Source: Salinimonas lutimaris (GTDB lineage Bacteria; Pseudomonadota; Gammaproteobacteria; Enterobacterales; Alteromonadaceae). Taken from it: a stretch of DNA of 64,000 nucleotides. The notes under the pieces were generated by a model that saw only the letters and a program-made list of their open reading frames with translations, was not told the origin of the DNA and did not search any database. Position numbers and translations under genes: made by a program. This document shows, piece after piece, positions 28,141 to 35,395 of the stretch. The DNA lies in assembly GCF_005222225.1 (NCBI RefSeq), contig NZ_CP036536.1, forward strand, positions 2,814,001 through 2,878,000, in the 5' to 3' direction. Position 1 is the stretch's first letter. Every line of letters starts with the position of its first letter.

Positions 28141-28407
28141 AACAGGGCCAGCCCGTAAACTGTGGCTACCTGTTACAGCACAACAAAGCCCGCGCCGATG
28201 AACTGGCATTTATACAAAATTCCCTAAATGATATGAATATTGTTGCCAGGCAAGAACCAGCAAGCAAATTACCGGGCGTAAGGCTCGCTATATTTTTGTA
28301 GCCCAGTAAGGACTGTCACTGCAAGTGGAGGCAAATACAGCACATCGGCTCCATACAGAAGATATCGCAGCGTTGCCAGACACCATTGATTGCGCCCACT
28401 AAAAATC
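28141..28407 (+). pseudogene. Decayed 3' fragment of a patatin-like phospholipase gene
   Basis: By eye, 28167-28221 matches the patatin gene at 24359-24413 in about 49 of 55 bases. The match goes on, with a 9-base deletion, to the counterpart of 24480, and weaker patches reach the shared TGCGCCCACTAA near the gene end. The copy breaks with an in-frame TAG and has no catalytic motifs. It is a relic of a duplicated or second patatin gene; the cassette at 24.7-28.0 kb lies between the two copies. Confidence 0.75.
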
Positions 28408-28525
28408 GGGCAGGTCAAAAAGCGCCCATGTTAACGTAGAGGTTGTTCATGGTGTTGTTTATAGGCAAGTCAGGCGTTGCAATGCCATCAACTGCTGCTA
28501 AAAAGGCTTCTGTGAAGAGGCACTT

Positions 28526-28614
28526 TGTACCACTTCTTTGTACAAGTATCTGATTTGACGATTTTTGCAGATTTCAGAAACAACAAAGCCCCGCGAGTGC
28601 GGGGCTTTGTCTGA
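28526..28614. repeat. Outside copy of the integrase-side end of the tRNA-Ser element
   Basis: A 22-base block at 28526-28547 matches 35113-35134 at 20 positions, and ACAAAGCCCCGC recurs at 28583 and 35171. Distances to the 33-bp att repeat are 89 versus 91 and 32 versus 33 bases. So the chromosome side of the left boundary resembles the inner right end of the element, probably a relic of an earlier related insertion. Confidence 0.7.
28583..28610 (-). terminator. Hairpin beside the left att site
   Basis: A 12-bp perfect stem (ACAAAGCCCCGC / GCGGGGCTTTGT) with a four-base loop, T-rich on the minus strand. It would have ended the tRNA-Ser transcript before the element inserted. A mismatched version at 35171 inside the element is degenerate. 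Confidence 0.7.
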
Positions 28615-28647
28615 ATTTGGCGGAGAGAGAGGGATTCGAACCCTCGA
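28615..28647. repeat. Left attachment site (partial tRNA-Ser 3' end)
   Basis: 33 bases identical to 35204-35236, covering the T-arm, acceptor strand and CCA of tRNA-Ser on the minus strand. Identity stops at 28648, where the tRNA would continue. Confidence 0.9.
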
Positions 28648-28728
28648 GTGTAACCAATAACGTAAAAAATAATTAATTACAATAACTTACTCAGTGTTAG
28701 CTTGCAACCTCTGTACGAGTTTTCTGTA

Positions 28729-30222
28729 CTATACTCTATCAGTATGTTGAGCATCGTTGTCTATTAATTTTCCATTAATGAACACCTGACTTTCCTCCTC
28801 GTTCCAAACAACCTTTACATTTTTCCCATCGCTGAGATTTCTCTCATCTATTGGTAAATCAAAGTTCTTAAACTTCAGTGACGGTGACACCAGTTGCAAC
28901 CGCAGCATATTTAGAGAGGTCAATAGCAAGCGCACCTGACTTTTAGCGTCTCGAGAAATCTTGGAAATTATATTTCCATATAACCCATGTTCTATAGCCT
29001 TCATAACTGATTTGCTATCGTAACCGTACTCAATAACTCCAGATTTCTCCACATCACCTGTAAGCATTGAATCTGTGTCAAAATGAAATGAATGTGGTAG
29101 CTCGACACTTGGCGAAAAATTAGGGATGATGGTTTCTGTTAAAGATTTGTGTCTGACACCATTAGATACTGATGTCAGATTACTACTAACTATTATAGCG
29201 TTTATTTTGTTGAAGTTTCTTTCCATATCGCTAAGCATTTCATACTGAACTCCATCGGTAATATCGAATATAATCCTATGATTCTGAGGAGGAAGTCCTA
29301 CATGAACGATTAATGGATAATCAGCTACATACTGCTTACTGGCTTTTTTTATATTTCTTCTAATAGCATCCTTCATATCTACCTTTAAAAACTTGGTTAT
29401 ATGTACATAATTAGCATCCTTATAATAGTCGCTTTTTGTACTTTGACTTTTAAAATCTTTAATATTTATATTTCCAAGTAATGGAATTATAGCTTCACCT
29501 TCATAAACCCTCCCCCACTCGCCCACACATCTTAATTCAATATTAAATTTATCAAAATTAAGACATACTTCATTTATCTCACTTCCTTTACAATAGTCTT
29601 CAACACAATTAATTATTTCTTCTGTATTTATTTTCTCATATCTATCTAAGGCTATAACTTGTACTTGCCAACACTTTTTATACTTTCGCAATACAGCAAT
29701 TATTTTTTGTACAATGATATCCCAATACGAGTCTTCTTTATTATATTTATCTTCTAATTGCTTTGCTTCAACGTAGAGCACTTCACTTTCATTCGTAACA
29801 ACTTTGAAGTCTGGCGTCCTAGCATTAACTTCTGGTACAGCCTCTACAGAATAGCCTAAATTTAAATAGTAAAATGCTACGCGTAGCTCGTGAAAACTTG
29901 TTTCGAATTGTTGGTTATTTTTTAATGTAAAAAGTATTCTATCCAAATTGACTAGACTTTCACATTTCTTCAACACAACAGCTAAATGATAAAGAATTTT
30001 CACATTATGATTATCTCTGACAATGCCTTCATCATTAAAAAAACGTATAGAACCAGAAAGACTTTTCCAAAGATCACAAAGGGGATGAGCTCTTTTTTCT
30101 CGTTTTCTTAACTCACTTCTTTTCACACCATCAATAGAGTAACTATCTATCGCTCGAATGAAATCCTCTCCGAGTGACAAGGTCAGTTGCTCTTTTATCC
30201 AAATCAAATCTTTATATTCCAT
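28729..30222 (-). CDS. Orphan protein with PD-(D/E)XK nuclease motif
   Basis: 497 residues, no family recognised. Residues 107-154 carry a restriction-endonuclease-like core: an early glutamate in a helix (FHELRVAFYYLNLGY, Glu112), then TPDFKV (Asp138) and, after 13 residues, VEAKQL (Glu152, Lys154), the classic PD-(12-14)-ExK spacing. The rest (160-497) shows no motif I know; there is no signal peptide or membrane helix. Strongly AT-rich codon use marks recent transfer. A lone large nuclease as element cargo suggests a defence role, which is inference. AGGAA precedes the ATG. Confidence 0.65.
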   Translation of the reverse strand: MEYKDLIWIKEQLTLSLGEDFIRAIDSYSIDGVKRSELRKREKRAHPLCDLWKSLSGSIRFFNDEGIVRDNHNVKILYHLAVVLKKCESLVNLDRILFTLKNNQQFETSFHELRVAFYYLNLGYSVEAVPEVNARTPDFKVVTNESEVLYVEAKQLEDKYNKEDSYWDIIVQKIIAVLRKYKKCWQVQVIALDRYEKINTEEIINCVEDYCKGSEINEVCLNFDKFNIELRCVGEWGRVYEGEAIIPLLGNINIKDFKSQSTKSDYYKDANYVHITKFLKVDMKDAIRRNIKKASKQYVADYPLIVHVGLPPQNHRIIFDITDGVQYEMLSDMERNFNKINAIIVSSNLTSVSNGVRHKSLTETIIPNFSPSVELPHSFHFDTDSMLTGDVEKSGVIEYGYDSKSVMKAIEHGLYGNIISKISRDAKSQVRLLLTSLNMLRLQLVSPSLKFKNFDLPIDERNLSDGKNVKVVWNEEESQVFINGKLIDNDAQHTDRV

Positions 30223-30374
30223 TATATATATTCCTACACTATTTAATGACCCTTACTATATAAGTCAGCAAAACGTTTATAAACACTTTTCCGCTATTCT
30301 CGCTAGGTATACCCCAAAAGGTGTATTCAAACCTTTATTAAACTAGGCACATATCAAAGGCTTATATTAAGGCC

Positions 30375-30468
30375 TTGTACTCAGTGGTATTAGTCATAGT
30401 TGTAATTGGCCTTAGGAAGCTCCTTAACGGTGCATTATGGCATTGCACTCAGTGGTATTGGTCATAGT
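30375..30468. repeat. Pair of 26-base direct repeats upstream of the parB-like gene
   Basis: TTGYACTCAGTGGTATTRGTCATAGT in two copies at 30375-30400 and 30443-30468 (24 of 26 bases identical), period 68. They lie in the 450-base gap between the nuclease-like gene and the ParB-like gene, which otherwise shows no gene. They may be operator or partition-like sites. Confidence 0.8.
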
Positions 30469-30675
30469 GGCTGTCTGCCCTGACGGGGTTACAATGTGGC
30501 TACTTAACGTAGCACAAAGAGACCTCTCTACTACTCCCCTTGGGAAGGGTGATTGCTCTGAACGCCAAGTATATCAAGGATCTTAGGGTTTCTTTGTGGT
30601 TCTTTAGGGTGTACACGTTGTATTGCTGAGAGGTTGTGCGTATAGTCGCTGCCTTTCCACCAGCTAAGGGACCCA

Positions 30676-31518
30676 ATGGGAACAAAGCGCATCTCACTTT
30701 CATCAATAGATATTGAAGACCAGAAATACCAAGTAAGAGACCATAGAAGCGTTCAATGGGGCGCTAAAGTCATACATCAGGACGCCTCAAAGAATCACAT
30801 CAAGCAGATGGTCAATGACCTCAAGTACAGCAACGCTAAATTCCCGTTAATCCAAGTTTTGAACGAACCTGAAGGTAGCGATAGGTATGTCATTTTTGAT
30901 GGTTTTCACCGATGTAGTGCTTACATCAAGGTCAACAAGGATACTGGCGGGAAACGTTTTAAACAGATAACAGTTGAGGTAGTTGGTCCAGAGACAGTTA
31001 ACGATAGACTCTTAGAGATCAATACTGAGCATAAGGCTCTTACATTACAACCAGCTCACCGGACAGAGTTGACTTGGCAGAAATTTCTCAAGTTAGAAAA
31101 GAGTAATGCCTCGCTGAGTAAGAAGGAGTTGGCTGAACGCTTATCCGCTAGTACATCAACAATTGGCAACTGGCGTAAATTGGTGAAACAATTCACTGAA
31201 GCAGGATTGTTTAAGGATGATAGTCCAGTTGAGAAGAATATCTCGACCAATTACCCAATACTGGTTCAGGCTAAAAAGTGGATAAAGGATCAAGAGTACA
31301 GAGACTATGAATCAGAAGGTCTTGATGACTATTTGATAGAAGAGGACAAGAAGGTTTTAGAGAAGATCTTAAAGCTCGCTTTGACAGCAAAAGAAAAGGA
31401 CAAGTTATTAGATTTCGTCAACGAGAACTGGGGTAAAAACCCTAAATATGTCTTGTATGATGAAGCTCTTGATTCTGGTTTGGTTACATCACCAGAAGGC
31501 GGTACAGAGGCCTTCTAA
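30676..31518 (+). CDS. ParB/Srx-fold N-terminal domain protein with HTH
   Basis: 280-residue protein. Residues 5-115 form a ParB/sulfiredoxin-like domain with the phosphate-binding motif DGFHRCSAYI (75-84, in place of GxRR). Residues 145-170 hold a helix-turn-helix (LSKKELAERL, STSTIGNWRKLVKQF). The C-terminus (190-280) is charged and unassigned. ParB-type proteins bind DNA sites for partition or regulation, and some hydrolyse CTP. No ParA ATPase is present, so it may be a regulator or an orphan partition protein. Direct repeats upstream and the palindromic array nearby are candidate sites. Confidence 0.75.
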   Translation: MGTKRISLSSIDIEDQKYQVRDHRSVQWGAKVIHQDASKNHIKQMVNDLKYSNAKFPLIQVLNEPEGSDRYVIFDGFHRCSAYIKVNKDTGGKRFKQITVEVVGPETVNDRLLEINTEHKALTLQPAHRTELTWQKFLKLEKSNASLSKKELAERLSASTSTIGNWRKLVKQFTEAGLFKDDSPVEKNISTNYPILVQAKKWIKDQEYRDYESEGLDDYLIEEDKKVLEKILKLALTAKEKDKLLDFVNENWGKNPKYVLYDEALDSGLVTSPEGGTEAF

Positions 31519-31599
31519 CCAAGCTCTGAACGGATTTATTAAAGATATGGCTGGTAGGCTGACAGTAGATGCTGAAAGCCCTCTGAGAAGTCTCTGCGG

Positions 31600-32163
31600 T
31601 TACAGTTGAGCTTGCTTTGCAATGTTGATAATTGTACCCCTAGAAACACCATACTGTAAGGCAAGCTGGCGTTTGCTGGCTCCGCCTTTAAGACTATCTA
31701 TAATCAAGCTGCGTGTTTCCTCTGACAGCTTAGGCTTACGGCCACCAAAGTTCCCTGATGCAATCTTACCTTCAGTAGTGCGCTCTACAATGAAGTTCCT
31801 TTCCATCTCAGCAAAGACACCTAGCAAATGAAGCATAGCCTTGCTCATAGGGTCATCTTTGGTTGTGTCTATATTGTTCTGGTCTATTGCAGTAAAAGTG
31901 ACGCCACGCTCTTTAAACAAATCCAATGTAGTGAGTACCTGAGTAAGTGAACGGCCCAGTCTATCCAACTTAGTAACTACGACTGTATCACCAGCCCTTA
32001 CGTAGCCTAGAAGCTCTTCTAAAGCCTTTTTGTTGGTCTCAGCTTTACCAGAGTGTTTGCTCTCAAAGATCTTCTTACAGCCGTACTGAGAGAGCTTTTC
32101 ACGTTGTATTTTAAGATCCTGATGCTGCGTTGATACTCTTGCAAAACCTACTAAGTCACCCAT
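31600..32163 (-). CDS. Serine recombinase (resolvase/invertase)
   Basis: Small serine recombinase of 187 residues. The catalytic serine is Ser11 in GFARVST, with the active-site arginine region KLDRLGRSL and the conserved MLHLLGVFAEMERNFIVERT stretch. The C-terminal HTH is GASKRQLALQYGVSRGTIINI. In elements of this kind such enzymes resolve multimers or invert DNA. I chose the ATG at 32163 over a TTG eight codons upstream. The palindromic repeat array starts about 145 bases upstream of the gene and may include its target sites. Confidence 0.9.
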   Translation of the reverse strand: MGDLVGFARVSTQHQDLKIQREKLSQYGCKKIFESKHSGKAETNKKALEELLGYVRAGDTVVVTKLDRLGRSLTQVLTTLDLFKERGVTFTAIDQNNIDTTKDDPMSKAMLHLLGVFAEMERNFIVERTTEGKIASGNFGGRKPKLSEETRSLIIDSLKGGASKRQLALQYGVSRGTIINIAKQAQL

Positions 32164-32307
32164 TTGTCCATTACCCTGATATGTCAAAAACTTATAAGAT
32201 ACTGACAGTCTTCAGGAGTGGTGTCAAGAACTCTAAATTTTGCGAATTTGACAGTGTCAGAGAGTCATCCCTTACTTTTTGACACTCTATTCATCCTTTC
32301 CCGTTTT

Positions 32308-32558
32308 CGCATCATGCGTTTCCTGAACACCTTGAGTTGTCCCCTGTTCCGTTTGCGCATCTTGCGTTTTCGGAACACCATGAGTTGACCCTTGATTCAT
32401 TTGCGCATCTTGCGTTTTTGGTTCACCTTGGTCGTCTGGCTGGTCCATTTGCGCATCTTGCGTTTTTGGACCACCTTGGTCGTCACGCTGTCCCATTTGC
32501 GCATCTTACGTTTTTGGGACACCTTGAGTTTCATATTGCAGCATTTGCCCATTAAGCG
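32308..32558. repeat. Six-unit tandem array, exact 48-base period, palindromic core
   Basis: Units start at 32308, 32356, 32404, 32452, 32500 and 32548. Units 2-4 begin with CGCATCTTGCG, an inverted repeat CGCA-TCT-TGCG; unit 1 has CGCATCATGCG, unit 5 one mismatch in the arm, unit 6 is degenerate. TTTT and CACCTTG blocks recur in phase. As 48 is a multiple of three, both strands stay open over about 70 codons (32287-32496 minus), but neither has a ribosome site, so I favour a DNA-binding array in the 600-base gap between the recombinase and RNase H-like genes. Confidence 0.85.
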
Positions 32559-32731
32559 TTACTGACACATTTTAAGCCATTAACGTACACCCTGACTCCT
32601 TCCAAATTGCATTGATGCCTTCATCTGCTTTACCAAACAAAACAAATAGGTATTAGCTTGTTATCCCTGACCATTGGAGAGCAATGCTTGTTGCTTAGAA
32701 CAACTTAATACATTTGCTCATTTGCAATATG

Positions 32732-32754
32732 CCCTGATCCCCTCAGGGTTTTTT
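32732..32754 (+). terminator. Terminator-like hairpin in front of the RNase H-like gene
   Basis: Stem CCCTGA / TCAGGG, five-base loop, then six T residues, ending 16 bases before the ATG at 32771. It either ends an upstream transcript or acts as an attenuator in the leader. Confidence 0.65.
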
Positions 32755-32770
32755 ATCAGAAGGAAACACA

Positions 32771-33244
32771 ATGACTCAAGTAACAGAAAGCGTATTACGT
32801 ATCTATTTCCACGCATCATGGAATCCCAAAACCAAAAAAGCCGGAGGTGCTTTTATGCTGACACGTATAGGGAATGAAGGGAATATAGAGCGATCAGGAT
32901 GGTCATCTGGAATGGTAATGCAATCACAACAGGCTATGGAACTTATGGTGCTGAATAAAGCATTTGATAGGATTAGTAAAAGAGAGCTTGCTGATAGGCC
33001 TATAGCTGTTTATACCACCAGCAACTATGTTATACGGAGCATAGATGAATGGATGGTGAAGTGGAAAAAACAAAGCTGGAGAGGTGGAAATAACAAGCTA
33101 GTTAAAAATGCAGAACAACTGCTTCAACTAGACACATGGAACAAACAGTTCAAACCTGCATGGCATCTTATTAAAGACGCTGGGGCACACCCAGAAAGTA
33201 TTGAAGTAAAAGAGAAAAGCACTAGGTGTATGAATGCCGTCTGA
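32771..33244 (+). CDS. RNase HI-fold protein lacking catalytic residues
   Basis: 157-residue protein that aligns along its length with RNase HI. Matches include the first strand (RIYFHASW for EIFTDGSC), the AMEL helix (Glu57 kept), TTSNYV for TDSQYV, the basic helix WMVKWKKQSWRGGNNKLVKN, and AGAHPES for HAGHPEN. Three active-site aspartates are replaced: His14 (Asp10), Thr83 (Asp70) and Lys147 (Asp134), and the flexible-loop His124 is Ala137. It should not cleave RNA but may still bind RNA:DNA hybrids. AAGGAA precedes the ATG. Role in the element unknown. Confidence 0.75.
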   Translation: MTQVTESVLRIYFHASWNPKTKKAGGAFMLTRIGNEGNIERSGWSSGMVMQSQQAMELMVLNKAFDRISKRELADRPIAVYTTSNYVIRSIDEWMVKWKKQSWRGGNNKLVKNAEQLLQLDTWNKQFKPAWHLIKDAGAHPESIEVKEKSTRCMNAV

Positions 33245-33377
33245 CAGTTTATTCTCAATTTATGGACACACTACTAATGGCCAAAATGAAATATTCAACC
33301 ACACATTTATTTTAAAGATAACGGTACGACGCAATCGCCATAAAAGGGGTTTACCTTGACCCCTCCCCCCTGTATCT

Positions 33378-35111
33378 CTACAACCTTTCTATATTAAGCC
33401 TTGGTAATAAGTCTATAGCAGCCTTCTTGCTCTCTAGCGGGACGGAACCATAACGACCACCTTCAGTCTGAGCAGCGTGACCTGTAATAGCATCACTGGT
33501 ACTGTCTGCTACCTGAAGTCTCCGCATGGCCGTCTTGAAGGAGTGCCTGAAGGCATGTGAAGGCTGAGCAATATCAACGCCCTTACTCCTTACTGCCTTA
33601 CCCCACCACTCGCCTACTTTGAGGCCTCTGTTACCGTACTTATTGGTAGGTAACTCAGGGAATAACCATTCCTGCTGATGACTAACATAGTCCAGAAAAC
33701 CTAGCTCAAGGATATGCGCTGGTAACGGGATTTCTCTCACTGAGCTTTCAGATTTAACACTCTGGTTCTTGCCTTCCCTAATATACAAATAATGGATACC
33801 AGAATCAGATACACAAACGTCCTCTGAGCGTAGCTGAGCAATCTCGTTGACTCTGGCTCCTGTATACCTGCATAACAATGGAACCCAATAGCAGCCCTGA
33901 CCATAGGGCTTTTTGGCATTGCTGTCCGTAAAGACCTCATCATTGAAGACTATGCTAATCTCTTGCTCTGTATACCCTCTGTCGTCTCTGGTCTTGGACT
34001 TATTAACTTCTTTCTTTACCTGAACTTTGTTGACAGGGTTCAGGGATACTAAGTCTCTTTCAACCGCGTAGCTGAATACAGTAGACAGGTGTCTGAGGTA
34101 GACTTTCACTGTGTTGCCAGACAGTGTTTCTAGCTGCTGCTCTTTTGCCAGTGCGATACGCTCGTCCACGCTCTTGCTGCGCAGTGAAGCACTCTTACCT
34201 TTAGGTATCTTGTACAGGGTATCTCGAAAATGGACTATATCACTGCGCTGCACTTGGCTTATGTCAATGTTACCAATAATCTCAATGAATACAGATACTT
34301 TAGCCTTTGTTTCATCGAGTGTTTTCAGGCGTGTGCCGGTAACGTTTGGCAAAGAACGTTGAACCTCAATATAAGCATTCAGAACCTCTTGTAGAGAGTT
34401 TTCACTCACTGGCTTACGTGTCGACACAACTGGTCTAGGCTTTGCCGCTGGTGGCTCTGGGGCGTCTGAAAGAGGCTGTGCATAGATACCCATAGAGACC
34501 GGTTCATGATTCCAGTCGTTATTTAAACGAGCGGTACATACACTTTCTAAGTGGTGGGCATAAGTATGAAATGATTTGCCTAGTTCGATATAGGCTGGAT
34601 TATCATGAGAAAGCCTAATACCTTCGATTTCGAGCTGAGAATCAATTTCACATCTAAAGGCTTCAGCTAGCTGTTTAAAGTCTTCTTCACTAGCAGTAGC
34701 TAGCTCTGACCCTGCAAGATGAAGAGTGTCTGTAAAGTACATGTAGGCATGACTGACATCACCGTTTTCCTTTCTCTCAACGTCACGCTTCACCATCAAA
34801 CTGAAGTCACCAGTGGACTCCATATGGACTTTCACGCGCTTATACCACCGTTCTGCAATAACAATACAGTCGCGTACTGTTAACGAATGATCAGCAGCAC
34901 CTGACACCTTCAATCTGGCTAGCTCAAACTCGTCCTGTGTTTTCGTAAGATGAGCCGTAAATGCTCGCTTAGCTTCAGAAAGGTTTTTAGTTCTGAGGGA
35001 TGTCTTTATCTCGCGTTTCTTAACTACCGGAATGAGTTCTTTAGGAACTGCCATTCTGAAGTAGTAAACACCGGAGTTTTTGTCTTTTACTGGGGAAGCC
35101 ATTCTACTCAT
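33378..35111 (-). CDS. Tyrosine site-specific integrase
   Basis: Lambda-type integrase of about 577 residues that would catalyse insertion at and excision from tRNA-Ser. The N-terminal part (YYFRMAVPKELIP) resembles the DUF6538 domain of large integrases; a core-binding domain follows near residue 240. Catalytic residues are visible as Arg in TGARVNEIAQLR, HAFRHSFK (His-x-x-Arg), the GH of GHAAQ and the nucleophile Tyr in GRYGS near the C-terminus. It lies beside the intact tRNA with its 5' end about 95 bases from the att site. The start is uncertain (ATG 35111 or 35102). Confidence 0.93.
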   Translation of the reverse strand: MSRMASPVKDKNSGVYYFRMAVPKELIPVVKKREIKTSLRTKNLSEAKRAFTAHLTKTQDEFELARLKVSGAADHSLTVRDCIVIAERWYKRVKVHMESTGDFSLMVKRDVERKENGDVSHAYMYFTDTLHLAGSELATASEEDFKQLAEAFRCEIDSQLEIEGIRLSHDNPAYIELGKSFHTYAHHLESVCTARLNNDWNHEPVSMGIYAQPLSDAPEPPAAKPRPVVSTRKPVSENSLQEVLNAYIEVQRSLPNVTGTRLKTLDETKAKVSVFIEIIGNIDISQVQRSDIVHFRDTLYKIPKGKSASLRSKSVDERIALAKEQQLETLSGNTVKVYLRHLSTVFSYAVERDLVSLNPVNKVQVKKEVNKSKTRDDRGYTEQEISIVFNDEVFTDSNAKKPYGQGCYWVPLLCRYTGARVNEIAQLRSEDVCVSDSGIHYLYIREGKNQSVKSESSVREIPLPAHILELGFLDYVSHQQEWLFPELPTNKYGNRGLKVGEWWGKAVRSKGVDIAQPSHAFRHSFKTAMRRLQVADSTSDAITGHAAQTEGGRYGSVPLESKKAAIDLLPRLNIERL

Positions 35112-35203
35112 CTGTACCACCACTTTGTACAAGTTCGTGGTTACATCAATTTCTCTGTAGGCCTTATATGACAAAGCCCCGCATTCCGCGAGGCCTTGAG
35201 GGT

Positions 35204-35236
35204 ATTTGGCGGAGAGAGAGGGATTCGAACCCTCGA
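35204..35236. repeat. Right attachment site inside intact tRNA-Ser
   Basis: 33 bases identical to 28615-28647. The last 30 bases form the 3' end of the intact tRNA gene, so insertion restored the gene. Confidence 0.9.
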
Positions 35237-35297
35237 TACGCTACAAACGTATACACACTTTCCAGGCGTGCGCCTTCAGCCACTCAGCCATCTCTCC
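35207..35297 (-). tRNA. tRNA-Ser(GGA)
   Basis: 91-base class II tRNA with encoded CCA. The 5' strand GGAGAGA pairs with TCTCTCC at the 3' end. The D-arm is GCTGAGTGGCTGAAGGC, the anticodon loop CTGGAAA gives GGA, a long variable arm follows (GTGTATACGTTTGTAGCGTATC), and the T-arm is GGGTTCGAATCCC. Insertion site of the element. Confidence 0.95.
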
Positions 35298-35330
35298 AAA
35301 TTGTCAGCGCTGTTTTGCAACAGCGCGCGT

Positions 35331-35359
35331 ATAGTAGGTAAAGTTTGGCTTCGAATCAA
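35331..35359 (-). promoter_or_regulatory. Promoter of tRNA-Ser
   Basis: On the minus strand TTGATT (-35), 17 bases, TACTAT (-10), then a GC-rich discriminator (CGCGCG) typical of stringently controlled stable RNA promoters. Confidence 0.65.
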
Positions 35360-35395
35360 GAATTTGAAGCAAAAAACTCACCAAGTGCTGATTTA

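Larger units (their letters stand above)
28615..35236. mobile_element. Integrative element in tRNA-Ser(GGA), about 6.6 kb
   Basis: Bounded by identical 33-bp direct repeats, 28615-28647 and 35204-35236, that equal the 3' end of tRNA-Ser. The tyrosine integrase lies next to the intact tRNA, the usual arrangement. Cargo: an orphan nuclease-like protein, a ParB-like protein, a serine recombinase, a palindromic repeat array and an RNase HI-like protein. No conjugation, phage structural or replication initiator gene is visible. The left cargo gene is clearly AT-richer than the chromosome. Confidence 0.88.

Noticed and set aside
32287..32555. Open frames on both strands across the 48-base repeats (69 and 72 codons)
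   Set aside because: The period is a multiple of three, so open frames persist on both strands by chance. Neither has a ribosome site; the repeat array explains them better. The minus frame remains possible.
32308..32558. CRISPR array
   Set aside because: The variable parts between the conserved cores are related to each other, not unique spacers. There is no cas gene, and the period is fixed with a short palindrome.
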